DNA from: Bacillus sp. ISL-45
GTDB taxonomy: Bacteria; Bacillota; Bacilli; Bacillales; Cytobacillaceae
Direction of reading: 5' to 3'
Length of the DNA stretch: 64,000 nucleotides
Assembly: GCF_018613195.1 (NCBI RefSeq)
Contig: NZ_JAGGQQ010000006.1
Location: forward strand, 241,100 to 305,099
The position numbers and the translations under genes are program-made. The stretch's first letter is position 1, and the number at the start of each line of letters is the position of its first letter. A model generated the notes under the pieces. The model worked only from the letters and a program-made list of their open reading frames with translations. It made no database searches and had not been told where the DNA came from. Of the stretch, positions 17,939 through 26,184 are shown piece after piece.

Positions 17939-18829
17939 CTATTTGGGGTCCTGAACATTATATGCCGGCTCTTTTAATTTCCTCGTTATTTGATTTGCCA
18001 CATCTTTATATATCCACCTTTTTAATAAAACAGCCCACAAAATCATCGAAAAGTGGATTGCATTATTAATAACAATATGTCGGAAATTTTGTTTCGCGAT
18101 CCCTGTTTTCAAAACCAGCATATCCATAATCTGTGTAAAGCCAAAAGATCGGAATACCCCTTTCCAGCCGCTGTTATCCTTAATGATCAATGTTGTTGCC
18201 GCAGATAAAATAAACGAATAGATTGGTGCTATTTTAAAATGTTCTTCCCAGCTATGCCATTTTTCCAGACCAAACCTGAATTTCCTGAATATCGACAAAG
18301 AATACATCAGGTTCAGTCCATTGACCAGTACGCCAAGGAATAGCGAGCTGAAATGGAAAATAGGTGTCCCAAGCCTAAGCTGTTGATACCAAAAATCAAT
18401 GATGTAAAAGAAAATCGGAATCAGGGTCATCGTATATTTTGTCTTCCACCAATTATTTTTATGGACCCCCATAAACAAGAAAAGCTTCTCGACCAGTCCG
18501 AAAAATATAGCGAATAGTAATTTGCCCTTCCACCCAACTTTAAAAGCTGTAAGGAAAATAGCGGTAAAGGGAACAAATACAGCCTGGGACATAATCGCAC
18601 CAAAAAAATTATCCAAATCCTTATTCTTGAACAACATTGGCTTGTAGCGATAAGCTTTAAATTGACTTAAAATAAAGTATTCAAAAATAAAACAAAGACC
18701 CATACCAGATAAAAGAGTAATGAACAGCAGCTTGCGGTCTCTCCTCTTATAAAAAGTATAGATCAATAAAGAAGAGTGGATGAAAAGGAGGACGAAAAAC
18801 GGCAAATAATGTTTTTTGTTCCTTTTCAT
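17939..18829 (-). CDS. Polytopic membrane protein, CBO0543-like
   Basis: 296 residues with about eight hydrophobic segments, starting with a basic MKRNKKHYLPFFVLLFIH. Layout and motifs recall CBO0543-type membrane proteins found in spore-formers, such as the 201-residue one at 61252, but identity is weak. A KDNSGWKGVFRSFGFTQ segment lies in the C-terminal third. Function unknown. GGAAGGTGG precedes the ATG. Its stop lies inside a loose inverted repeat (AAAGAGCC at 17895, GGCTCTTT at 17965) that may end both convergent transcripts. Confidence 0.65.
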   Translation of the reverse strand: MKRNKKHYLPFFVLLFIHSSLLIYTFYKRRDRKLLFITLLSGMGLCFIFEYFILSQFKAYRYKPMLFKNKDLDNFFGAIMSQAVFVPFTAIFLTAFKVGWKGKLLFAIFFGLVEKLFLFMGVHKNNWWKTKYTMTLIPIFFYIIDFWYQQLRLGTPIFHFSSLFLGVLVNGLNLMYSLSIFRKFRFGLEKWHSWEEHFKIAPIYSFILSAATTLIIKDNSGWKGVFRSFGFTQIMDMLVLKTGIAKQNFRHIVINNAIHFSMILWAVLLKRWIYKDVANQITRKLKEPAYNVQDPK

Positions 18830-18946
18830 ATAAAACCGTCCACCTTCCGTGATTGAATATCTCTTTTAAGGTTGGACTGATTCGGAATGGATTATTCAAA
18901 AAGAAAATAGAGTGAAAATGCCCAATCACCTGACTCGGTTGACATA

Positions 18947-19993
18947 TCACTTTAAATTCCCAATAAAATTAAGTGTTTCTGCGTTTGCTATACTCGAAGG
19001 GTTATCAAGTATTCTTTTAACATCATTCAAGGTTTCGTGGAGCTTCACATCCTCTCCCTTCTTGCCAGTAAAAGCTTCGGCTACAAAGAATGGCTGAGTC
19101 AGATAGGCTTCCAATTTCTCCCCCTGCTGATAAATTTGCGACTCTGAGGCTGGCAGGCGTCCAATACCATGGACATTGACAATCGAACGCAATTCTCTAT
19201 ACCTGCGTAAAAGCTTTTGAGCTCTTTGTTGAATGCTATGATGTACAGGGTCTAAATAGGACCCTTCTAAGATGGAGGAAGTCGAATAGATTGGGTTGAT
19301 AGCAGGGTATTTATGGCGCGCTGCAAGGTCCGCATCAAATTGCCACAAAGTATCAAGCGGGCCGTACGGAAGGTCTTCATCGACAGCCTCACCCTTTAAA
19401 TCTATCAGGAAAGTTGTTACGCTGCTGACTCCTTTGTCATCGAAGGTTTCCTGCAAAGTGAACATCTCGCCTGATATGACATAAGATCTATCGGCTGTAA
19501 GTGCGTAATCTTTTTCTATTCCTTCTCTTAGCATGATCTTAAGTGTCTCTTCAATATTGCTTGTAACATAATCAACGTCTTCCAGAACATCGGCTAGCTC
19601 CGGATGATCCCCTGCTGGTTTAATGAGGATAGTCACATACCGTTCTCGTTTCAACCGATATAACATCTCTGCAAGTACCACTAATTGCCCCATCCCTGGC
19701 CTTGCAACGAGCCCAACAGTTCCCCCTTTTGATATCGGCGCAAATAAATCCAATGTTTTTATGCCGGTTTCAAACATTTCCACACTCTCCCCCCTTAAAA
19801 TCAGTTCATCCAAGCTGCAGCCAGCAAGTTCTGCAAGAGCGACTATTGTCCGTACCTCTGCCCTGCCGACCGGTATTTTACCGGTAGATAAATTCGAAAC
19901 GGTTGCTGGTCTAAGGCCAACGGACTTAGCTGCTGACGTCAAGTTTGGCACCTTTTTTCTAAGTAACGCTACGTTCAGTCTAATTTTTTCCAT
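18947..19993 (-). CDS. HTH regulator fused to a degenerate F1-ATPase beta-like domain
   Basis: 348 residues. Residues 1-68 are an XRE-like helix-turn-helix (NLTSAAKSVGLRPATVSNLS). From residue 76 on it reads as ATP synthase beta: TGIKTLDLFAPISKGG (76-91), a P-loop region GLVARPGMGQL where GKT is replaced by GQL, SVTTFLIDLKGEAVDED, KYPAINPIYSTSS (228-240), QKLLRRYRELRSIV (259-272) and QPFFVAEAFTGKKG (300-313). The catalytic GER glutamate and Walker B blocks are missing or shortened against the usual 470 residues. So it probably binds but does not turn over nucleotide, acting as a sensor-regulator. Divergent from pduL across two palindromes, which it likely binds. Confidence 0.8.
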   Translation of the reverse strand: MEKIRLNVALLRKKVPNLTSAAKSVGLRPATVSNLSTGKIPVGRAEVRTIVALAELAGCSLDELILRGESVEMFETGIKTLDLFAPISKGGTVGLVARPGMGQLVVLAEMLYRLKRERYVTILIKPAGDHPELADVLEDVDYVTSNIEETLKIMLREGIEKDYALTADRSYVISGEMFTLQETFDDKGVSSVTTFLIDLKGEAVDEDLPYGPLDTLWQFDADLAARHKYPAINPIYSTSSILEGSYLDPVHHSIQQRAQKLLRRYRELRSIVNVHGIGRLPASESQIYQQGEKLEAYLTQPFFVAEAFTGKKGEDVKLHETLNDVKRILDNPSSIANAETLNFIGNLK

Positions 19994-20006
19994 TTATTCC
20001 ACCTCC

Positions 20007-20022
20007 TTACTTTAAATAGTAA
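20007..20022. promoter_or_regulatory. Palindrome TTACT-N6-AGTAA, proximal operator
   Basis: TTACT at 20007-20011 and AGTAA at 20018-20022. It overlaps the upstream edge of the regulator's GGAGGTGG ribosome binding site, which fits autoregulation. Confidence 0.65.
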
Positions 20023-20049
20023 TTTATTTTACTTTAAAAAACAATATCG

Positions 20050-20067
20050 ATTACTCCAAAAAGTAAT
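20050..20067. promoter_or_regulatory. Palindrome ATTACT-N6-AGTAAT, distal operator
   Basis: Second copy of the same dyad, 44 bp from the first, with an extra TTTACTTT half-site between them (20028-20035). Probable binding site of the divergent HTH/F1-beta regulator. Confidence 0.65.
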
Positions 20068-20125
20068 TGATATTTCTTTGAAAAGAGTGTTTATTGCAGA
20101 ACGGAGGGTAAACTATCTAAATCAA

Positions 20126-20260
20126 ATGCTGTTTTCGCATCGTTTCTTGCTTTTCGCATAAATACAGTTAACCGCATTGCTGTCGAACTCTTTTCGATGA
20201 TGCTTACCAATCGAAGATGCGATGATAAGGTGTAAAAGCAACAAAGTTTACGAAAAGAGC
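20126..20260. repeat. Divergent MITE-like copy before pduL
   Basis: The left end (AATGCTGTTTTCGCATCG) and right end (GCAACAAAGTTTACGAAAAG followed by AGC) match the ends of the four clear MITE-like copies in this window, but the interior differs. It lies between the operators and pduL. Low confidence as a true family member. Confidence 0.45.
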
Positions 20261-20292
20261 GAAAACAGACAAAAGTTAAAAGGAGAGATCGT

Positions 20293-20856
20293 ATGATTCC
20301 AGTCGGTGTATCAAATCGGCATATTCATTTGAAAAGAGAGGATTTAGATCAGCTTTTTGGAGAAGGATATCAGCTCACAACAGCCAAAGAGCTTTCACAG
20401 CCGGGGGAATTTGCAGCCAATGAAACAGTTAGAGTCCTTGGTCCAAAAGGACAATTTCCAGAGGTCAGGATACTTGGTCCTCTAAGAAAGTTCACCCAGC
20501 TGGAAATTTCAAGAACTGACTCTTATTCACTTGGTGTAAAAGCACCATTAAGGGCTTCAGGGAATATAGAAGGAACTCCGGGAATTAAACTTGTCGGGCC
20601 AAAAGGAGAACTGGAAATACAGGAGGGCGTCATTATAGCGGAACGGCATATACATATGACAACTGGAGACGCTGCCAAGTTTAATGTCAAAGATGGAGAG
20701 TATGTAAGTGTTAAATGTGAAGGAGAAAGAAGCTTAATCTTCAATCAAGTTCTGATAAGGGTAAAAGATTCCTACGCTCTCGATATGCACATTGATACAG
20801 ATGAAGCGAACGCAGCTGGTTTGCGAACGGGGGACCACGTTGAAATAGTTAAATAA
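20293..20856 (+). CDS. pduL: PduL-type phosphate acyltransferase (phosphotransacylase)
   Basis: Interconverts acyl-CoA and acyl-phosphate (propanoyl or acetyl), a zinc enzyme unrelated to Pta. The 187-residue protein has the two beta-barrel halves with VSNRHIHLKREDLDQLFG at the start and AERHIHMTTGDAAKF in the middle, which supply zinc-binding histidines. It lacks the N-terminal microcompartment-targeting helix, and no shell or diol dehydratase genes are near, so it should act free in the cytosol. AAAAGGAGAG precedes the ATG. Probably controlled by the divergent HTH/F1-beta protein. Confidence 0.9.
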   Translation: MIPVGVSNRHIHLKREDLDQLFGEGYQLTTAKELSQPGEFAANETVRVLGPKGQFPEVRILGPLRKFTQLEISRTDSYSLGVKAPLRASGNIEGTPGIKLVGPKGELEIQEGVIIAERHIHMTTGDAAKFNVKDGEYVSVKCEGERSLIFNQVLIRVKDSYALDMHIDTDEANAAGLRTGDHVEIVK

Positions 20857-21017
20857 TCGCGGCCCACACCCCTGCGAAGTATGTTGAACTATAAGGGTCT
20901 ATTTCGTCATGAAGGACATGGTTTTTCTATCCATTCATTTTTCTGTCCGCCATTCTCTTGATGATGGATAGATTATTCAGTTATTTAGATTTGCGCCGCC
21001 TCTCATCACCCTTAAAA

Positions 21018-21042
21018 GTTTGCGTTGATTGGTTCAGGGTAT
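21018..21042 (+). promoter_or_regulatory. Sigma-B-type promoter of the csbD-like gene
   Basis: GTTTGC at 21018-21023, 13-nt spacer, GGGTAT at 21037-21042, close to the sigma-B consensus GTTTAA-N13/14-GGGTAT. Its position 34 nt before the csbD-like start fits. Confidence 0.75.
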
Positions 21043-21075
21043 AAATGAATATACTCAAATAAGGAGGCCATAATC

Positions 21076-21270
21076 ATGAATGACAAACAAACAAAAGGCG
21101 CTTTTGACCAGGTTAAAGGTGAAGCTAAAAAGCAATTCGGAAAGCTTACAGACAATGAATCGATGGAAGCAGAAGGCCGCCTTGATAAAGGAAAAGGAAA
21201 ACTAAAAGAAACCGCTGGAGATATGAAAGAAGATGTATCCCGCGCATTTAACGACTCGTCAAGAGATTAA
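21076..21270 (+). CDS. CsbD-family stress protein
   Basis: 64-residue hydrophilic protein with the CsbD pattern: TKGAFDQVKGEAKKQFGKLT, then EAEGRLDKGKGKLKETAGDM. CsbD is a general-stress protein of unknown function in B. subtilis and is sigma-B controlled; a matching promoter lies upstream here. AAGGAGG precedes the ATG. Followed by a strong bidirectional terminator. Confidence 0.9.
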   Translation: MNDKQTKGAFDQVKGEAKKQFGKLTDNESMEAEGRLDKGKGKLKETAGDMKEDVSRAFNDSSRD

Positions 21271-21281
21271 TAACACCCGAT

Positions 21282-21317
21282 AAAAAAAGCCTTTGCTTGA
21301 AAGCAAAGGCTTTTTTG
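21282..21317. terminator. Bidirectional terminator, csbD-like gene and pssA
   Basis: Stem AAAAAGCCTTTGCTT / AAGCAAAGGCTTTTT with a 3-nt loop, flanked by A and T runs. Confidence 0.9.
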
Positions 21318-21321
21318 TGTG

Positions 21322-22017
21322 CTAATCAATATTATTTTTGTTTTTCCCTTTCACGAAACGATAGGCCAAATACGCAACATATAATGGGGTTGCAATATAT
21401 ATTAAGTATGGGAATTGGCTGTAGGTCCCTTTCCAGATGACGAACAGCAAAGAACCAAGGAAAATCGTCACGATTGTTCCATATTTAGGGAGTGGTACTT
21501 CTTTAAAGCTTGGAATCCTTATTCTGCTCACCATCAGGAAGCTCAATGCCGTAAAGACGACAGTAGTGACGATATTGGGGATCAAGTCTCCAAATAAAGT
21601 AAGAATCGCCATGATTCCGCCCGCTGCAGTTATTGGAACACCAATAAAGTAATTAAGAGATGATTTATCTGTACTGATATTGAACCTTGCCAGGCGATAA
21701 GCACCGAATAAAGGGAAAAGCCCTGCTACCAACAAGCCCCACAGTCCAAATTGATAGAAGTATGTATAGTAAACCAGGAAAGACGGTGCTACGCCGAATG
21801 TAACAATATCCGCAAGTGAATCTAGTTCCTTGCCGAGCTGGCTGTCCGCTTTTAGCATCCTCGCCAGTCTTCCGTCCATGCTGTCCAGCATCATGCCGAT
21901 TAAAATTAATATGGCAGCATTGTTAAATTGGCCATTTGCCGCGAATCCGATTGACAGAAAACCACAATACAGATTCCCAAGTGTAAACATATTGGGGATC
22001 ATTTTTGTAAACCGCAT
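21322..22017 (-). CDS. pssA: CDP-diacylglycerol-serine O-phosphatidyltransferase
   Basis: Makes phosphatidylserine from CDP-diacylglycerol and serine, the first step to phosphatidylethanolamine. The CDP-alcohol phosphotransferase motif is complete: DSMDGRLARMLKADSQLGKE followed by LDSLAD, giving the D-X2-DG-X2-AR-X8-G-X3-D-X3-D pattern. 231 residues with about seven hydrophobic segments. In B. subtilis pssA is followed by ybfM and psd; psd is not downstream here. GGAGAGTG lies upstream of the ATG. Confidence 0.92.
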   Translation of the reverse strand: MRFTKMIPNMFTLGNLYCGFLSIGFAANGQFNNAAILILIGMMLDSMDGRLARMLKADSQLGKELDSLADIVTFGVAPSFLVYYTYFYQFGLWGLLVAGLFPLFGAYRLARFNISTDKSSLNYFIGVPITAAGGIMAILTLFGDLIPNIVTTVVFTALSFLMVSRIRIPSFKEVPLPKYGTIVTIFLGSLLFVIWKGTYSQFPYLIYIATPLYVAYLAYRFVKGKNKNNID

Positions 22018-22275
22018 CAGTTGTCATCACTCTCCGAACCTTTTTCATATTTTGCTTATGCCTATTTTTACCCCAGCCACCTAATAATCATGTTTATTTT
22101 ATTAGAGAATCGCCGAAAATATAGTTTAACTATATCATTTTTTCTCCTTTTGGATAGAGGTTAGCAAGAAAATTCCTCTCCTGAAATCGCATATCGTAAC
22201 GCTTTGGAATAAATATGTCAAAAAGGCTATTAAAATGATTCATCAAATTGTATACTAATTTGGGGCTGGTGAATT

Positions 22276-22746
22276 ATGATCAAAAAAAACTTGCGCAGAT
22301 TTAAATTCCTTCTTATAAAATTATTCAGAATCAAAGAGAACGCACATAATGTGTCTTTGGGATTTACCCTGGGGTTTTTAATCCACTTTATCCCATCATT
22401 CGGAATGGGCCCTATTCTTTCGACCGTTGGTGCCAAACTCTTTAAAGGAAATCCGTTAGCTGGTTTCATTAGCGGTGTCGCACTCATATGGCTTTTCCCA
22501 TTTTTATTTTATTTGAATGTGGTTGTTGGTGAGACCCTGTTTCCTTATGGGATCTTCCCCTCTGCATCGGGTATGCCTTCTCATGGTTTAGATGCCGGAA
22601 TCCATTTAGGGGCCGTCTTTTTTATTGGCATGATCATTAACATTATTCTTTTCGGGATGTTCGTTTACTATATCATTTATACAATCATGAGAAAGTATCG
22701 TTCAAACTTCCTTGCTTTAGTAAAGAAATGGGATATAAAAAAATAA
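22276..22746 (+). CDS. DUF2062 membrane protein
   Basis: 156-residue membrane protein with three to four hydrophobic segments. The motif ENAHNVSLGFTLGFLIHFIP with SFGMGPILSTVGAKLFKGNP is characteristic of DUF2062, where a small-residue pattern packs the helices. Function unknown. Starts and ends are basic, so both probably face the cytoplasm. The hydrophobic C-terminal segment is followed by RKYRSNFLALVKKWDIKK. Monocistronic with its own terminator. Confidence 0.85.
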   Translation: MIKKNLRRFKFLLIKLFRIKENAHNVSLGFTLGFLIHFIPSFGMGPILSTVGAKLFKGNPLAGFISGVALIWLFPFLFYLNVVVGETLFPYGIFPSASGMPSHGLDAGIHLGAVFFIGMIINIILFGMFVYYIIYTIMRKYRSNFLALVKKWDIKK

Positions 22747-22787
22747 GGAATGGAAAAGAACATTACTTTTTTCCATTCCTTGATTTT
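22745..22787 (+). terminator. Terminator of the DUF2062 gene
   Basis: Stem AAGGAATGGAAAA / TTTTCCATTCCTT around a loop of about 10 nt, then TGATTTT. Confidence 0.8.
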
Positions 22788-22833
22788 ACTGCACGACTTC
22801 GATCCATTCAATCGTCGGGGAATAGAACGAATT

Positions 22834-22864
22834 AAAAAGGCTGCAAATTGGCAGCCTTTTTTCA
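22834..22864 (-). terminator. Terminator of malL
   Basis: Stem AAAAAGGCTGC / GCAGCCTTTTT with a short loop, 5 nt beyond the malL stop codon. Confidence 0.88.
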
Positions 22865-22868
22865 TTGA

Positions 22869-24551
22869 TTAATCCTCGATCAGATATACGATTGCTTCAT
22901 AGGGCCTTAATGTTATTACAGAACCGTACTCTTCGTCTGCTCCGTAATTTGAGATCAGGATTTCATTTTTCTTTCCTTGCAGCTCATCAGGAACTGCAAA
23001 GCCTTGCTCCTCATCAGTAAAGTTCAATAGAACAAGCAATTTTTTAGTCTCGAGTGTTCTTGTATAAACATAAATACTCTCATCCTCAGGAACCAGGATA
23101 TCGTACCTGCCATGGACAATAATCGGATGCTCTTTCCTTAGCTGGATTAGCTTCCGATAATAGTGGTAGATGGAATTTTCATCAGCAACTGCCTGCCTCG
23201 CATTAATCTCTTTATAGTTTGGATTAACCTGTATCCACGGGGTGCCTGCTGTAAATCCTCCATGTTCGCTATCATCCCACTGGAAAGGAGTACGTGCATT
23301 GTCTCGTCCTTTTACATAGATGGACTCCATGACTTTCGCTGGATTTTCCCCATTTTGTTTTACTTTTTCATTATACATATTAAGTGTTTCTATATCTTTA
23401 TAATCATCGATAGAATCAAAACGGACGTTGGTCATCCCGATCTCTTCACCTTGATAAACGTATGGCGTTCCTTTCAGCATATGGAGGAATGTAGCCAGCA
23501 TCTTAGCGGATTCAATTCGGTATTGCTGGTCATCCCCGAACCTCGATACCATTCGTGGCTGGTCATGATTGTTCAGATAAAGGCTGTTCCACCCGAGTTC
23601 CTCGAGACCTGTTTGCCATTTTGTGAAGTTATTCTTTAAGTCAGTAAGCTTAAGCGGCTTAAGGTCCCATTTCCCGCCCGGGCCAGAATCCAGGTCCACG
23701 TGTTCGAATTGGAATACCATATTCACTTCGTTCCTGGATTCATCGGTGTAAAGCTTGGCTTGCTCGACATTGACACCAGGCATTTCACCAACAGTCATCA
23801 CATCATAATCCGCAAGAGCCTCTCTGTGCATTTCCTGAAGGTAGTCATGTATTTTCGGTCCGTTCATAAAGTGTCTGCTTCCAGACACATATTTTTTCCC
23901 ATGAGGATTTGGCGCATCAGGAAGGCCATCTACTTTTGATAAGAAATTGATAACATCCATCCTGAATCCATCAATTCCTTTGTCCAGCCAGAATTTCATC
24001 ATATCATAGACTTCCTGGCGAAGCTTTGGGTTTTCCCAGTTCAAATCAGGCTGCTTTTTACTAAAGATATGTAAGTAATACTCTTCAGTGTTTTCATCGT
24101 ACTGCCAGGCAGAACCGCTGAAGGTAGATTGCCAGTTATTTGGTTCCTTGCCATCTTTACCAGGTCTCCAAATATAATAATCCCGATAAGGATTATCTTT
24201 CGATTTTCTGGATTCAACAAACCATTGGTGTTCATCAGAACTATGGTTAACGACCAGGTCCATGATGAGCTTCATATCTCTGTTATGCATCTCTTTTAAT
24301 AAAAGCTCCCAGTCTGCCATCGTTCCAAAGTCATCCATGATTTCACGATAATCACTGATATCATATCCGTTATCATCATTAGGAGACTTGTATACTGGTG
24401 AAAGCCAGATCACATCTGCTCCTAAATCTTTTAAATAGTCAAGTTTTGATATAATCCCAGGGATATCTCCAATACCATCACCATTGGAATCCATAAAGCT
24501 TCTAGGGTAAATTTGATAAATGACTGATTCCTTCCACCAATGCTTTTTCAA
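22869..24551 (-). CDS. malL: Oligo-1,6-glucosidase / alpha-glucosidase (GH13)
   Basis: Cytoplasmic alpha-glucosidase of GH13 that releases glucose from isomalto- or malto-oligosaccharides. All four GH13 regions are present: DLVVNHSSDEH, GFRMDVINF with the nucleophile (about D199), TVGEMPG with the acid/base (about E256) and NNHDQPR. The residue after the nucleophile is valine, which in Bacillus enzymes goes with alpha-1,6 preference. 560 residues. I chose the TTG at 24551 (LKKHWWKESVIYQIYPR) because GGGAGTGA sits directly upstream. Follows a LacI-type regulator with a palindromic operator between them. No PTS or ABC sugar gene is adjacent. Confidence 0.9.
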   Translation of the reverse strand: MKKHWWKESVIYQIYPRSFMDSNGDGIGDIPGIISKLDYLKDLGADVIWLSPVYKSPNDDNGYDISDYREIMDDFGTMADWELLLKEMHNRDMKLIMDLVVNHSSDEHQWFVESRKSKDNPYRDYYIWRPGKDGKEPNNWQSTFSGSAWQYDENTEEYYLHIFSKKQPDLNWENPKLRQEVYDMMKFWLDKGIDGFRMDVINFLSKVDGLPDAPNPHGKKYVSGSRHFMNGPKIHDYLQEMHREALADYDVMTVGEMPGVNVEQAKLYTDESRNEVNMVFQFEHVDLDSGPGGKWDLKPLKLTDLKNNFTKWQTGLEELGWNSLYLNNHDQPRMVSRFGDDQQYRIESAKMLATFLHMLKGTPYVYQGEEIGMTNVRFDSIDDYKDIETLNMYNEKVKQNGENPAKVMESIYVKGRDNARTPFQWDDSEHGGFTAGTPWIQVNPNYKEINARQAVADENSIYHYYRKLIQLRKEHPIIVHGRYDILVPEDESIYVYTRTLETKKLLVLLNFTDEEQGFAVPDELQGKKNEILISNYGADEEYGSVITLRPYEAIVYLIED

Positions 24552-24732
24552 GAAAGTCACTCCCAATTAGTTTCTTTTATATAGGCACTTTTCGTAAACT
24601 TAGTTGCTATGACGATTATTATTTTATCCCTCTATTCTTGACACGCTTCATTAGAGTCTCAATGAGAACTAGAAGTATGGAGAAGATAGGATGAGTTTTA
24701 AAAGCAACAAATAATGCAGAGTACTAGCCTTG

Positions 24733-24744
24733 GTAAACGTTTAC
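24733..24744. promoter_or_regulatory. LacI/CcpA-type operator before malL
   Basis: Perfect palindrome GTAAACGTTTAC just after the regulator stop codon and about 180 bp upstream of malL. The same core recurs before the regulator itself. It could also serve as a cre site for CcpA. Confidence 0.75.
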
Positions 24745-24747
24745 GTA

Positions 24748-25761
24748 TCAGGTAAATATAATTTTCTTAACACTTTCTCGCTCAACTACTGAGTGAGGCA
24801 TTATTCTGCTCTCAACCCTTTTTCCTTGCTCCATGATTGTAAAAAGCATTTCTGCCGCAACCATTCCCATTTCTTCCAAAGGCTGAGCTACGGTTGTAAG
24901 CGGTGGTATCGCCATTTCCGCAATCGGCAAGTTATCGTAGCCAATAATAGAAAGATCGTCTGGTATTTTAACTCCAAGTTTATATGCAGAAGATATAGCA
25001 CCAAGGGCCAACGGGTCACTGGCTGCAAAAACAGCAGTCAAATCGGGGGACTGCTCAAGGAGCTTTGGCAATCCAGCAAAACCATCTTTAAACGAAAATC
25101 CTTGTGAATGGATTATATTTTTATCGGTTATGTCAAGGCCTCTTAGCGCTAACGCTTGCTTATAACCATCTATGCGCGGCTGGCCGGCTATGATATCCTC
25201 TTTATTCCCGCTGAGCATCCCGATTTTACTATGCCCCATTTTCACTAGATAATCAGTAGCAGTGAAAGCTGCGTGCTTATCATCAACCTTTACGAAAGGC
25301 AAAGGATATTGATAAGATTCAGTCGAGACCAGGACGACTGGTATTTGCATTGATTCAAGAGTGTTATAATACTCCTCCGTAATCACTTCACTGACAAACA
25401 GGACACCATCCACTCTTTTCTCGGTTAAAAGCTGTAAATACTTCATCGTTCTCTGTCCATGTGATGCCGTATTGCATACAATGACACTTGAACCATGATG
25501 GTGGGATGCTTCTTCCACACCGCGAAGGATTTTTGAGGAAAATTGGCTCGAAACTTCTGGAAATAAAATTCCTACAGTATTGGATTTTTTACTGATTAAA
25601 CTACGGGCAAATGCATTTGGCTGATATCCAAGCTCTTTAATGGCGTTAAGAACTTTTTCTTCAGTCGCTTTTGAAAAGCCGCTCTGCCCATTGAGAACCC
25701 TTGATACGGTCGCAATCGAGACATTTGCAAGTTTTGCTACGTCTTTTATTGTATAACTCAT
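24748..25761 (-). CDS. LacI-family transcriptional regulator
   Basis: Sugar-responsive repressor. The N-terminal HTH YTIKDVAKLANVSIATVSRV with hinge helix PNAFARSLISKKSN is followed by a periplasmic-binding-like ligand domain (NTVGILFPEVSSQFSSKILR to the C-terminus). 337 residues, usual length. ATG at 25761 chosen; an upstream in-frame TTG lies too near the operator. Its own promoter carries ACGTAAACGTTTACGT and malL downstream carries the same core, so it probably represses itself and malL. The ligand is likely a malto- or isomalto-oligosaccharide, by context only. Confidence 0.9.
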   Translation of the reverse strand: MSYTIKDVAKLANVSIATVSRVLNGQSGFSKATEEKVLNAIKELGYQPNAFARSLISKKSNTVGILFPEVSSQFSSKILRGVEEASHHHGSSVIVCNTASHGQRTMKYLQLLTEKRVDGVLFVSEVITEEYYNTLESMQIPVVLVSTESYQYPLPFVKVDDKHAAFTATDYLVKMGHSKIGMLSGNKEDIIAGQPRIDGYKQALALRGLDITDKNIIHSQGFSFKDGFAGLPKLLEQSPDLTAVFAASDPLALGAISSAYKLGVKIPDDLSIIGYDNLPIAEMAIPPLTTVAQPLEEMGMVAAEMLFTIMEQGKRVESRIMPHSVVERESVKKIIFT

Positions 25762-25778
25762 AAACAATCAAACCCTTT

Positions 25779-25794
25779 ACGTAAACGTTTACGT
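25779..25794. promoter_or_regulatory. LacI-family operator, autoregulatory
   Basis: Perfect 16-bp palindrome ACGTAAACGTTTACGT ending 17 bp upstream of the regulator start codon. Confidence 0.8.
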
Positions 25795-25870
25795 TTCCAT
25801 TTTTATAATATTACCCTTTTCGGTGAATATCAAGCCAATTGGGTAAAAAGTTCATAGATTGACCTAATAT

Positions 25871-25900
25871 AAAAAACTTGAAGGACAAAGCCTTCAAGTT
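25871..25900 (-). terminator. Terminator of a small hypothetical gene
   Basis: Stem AACTTGAAGG / CCTTCAAGTT with a 6-nt loop, followed on the minus strand by a T run. Confidence 0.82.
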
Positions 25901-25904
25901 CACT

Positions 25905-26066
25905 TTAGTTTTTCTGTTGATTTTCTTCCTTTACTTTTGCCGGCATTGGTCTTACATCAGTAGTAATACCGGTTAATACATCTCGGTCAAACTTACTGCG
26001 ATCTTCCCCCATACCTGGCAAAGTGTTAGCCATTGGCAGCTGTTCAAGCTCTTTTCCTCTTGGCAA
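25905..26066 (-). CDS. Small hypothetical protein, 53 residues
   Basis: Starts MPRGKELEQLPMANTLPG and ends KVKEENQQKN; hydrophilic, with no membrane segment. Not recognised. The TTG start has AGGAGGTG 6 nt upstream and a terminator lies directly after the stop, so it is a convincing small gene despite its length. Its size and composition would fit a spore-associated protein, but nothing in the sequence proves that. Confidence 0.68.
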   Translation of the reverse strand: MPRGKELEQLPMANTLPGMGEDRSKFDRDVLTGITTDVRPMPAKVKEENQQKN

Positions 26067-26184
26067 TGTAGACACCTCCTGCTTTTAAAGTTCCTCATTT
26101 CGCTCGAACTAACACAGATAATTCAAGAAGGATTTTGGGATCATTTGGTGAATTAGTAACAATACTATATTGATTAGGATGATA

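Noticed and set aside
18947-19993. Stand-alone extra ATP synthase beta subunit
   Set aside because: The HTH at the start, the loss of the P-loop lysine and the short length exclude a catalytic subunit.
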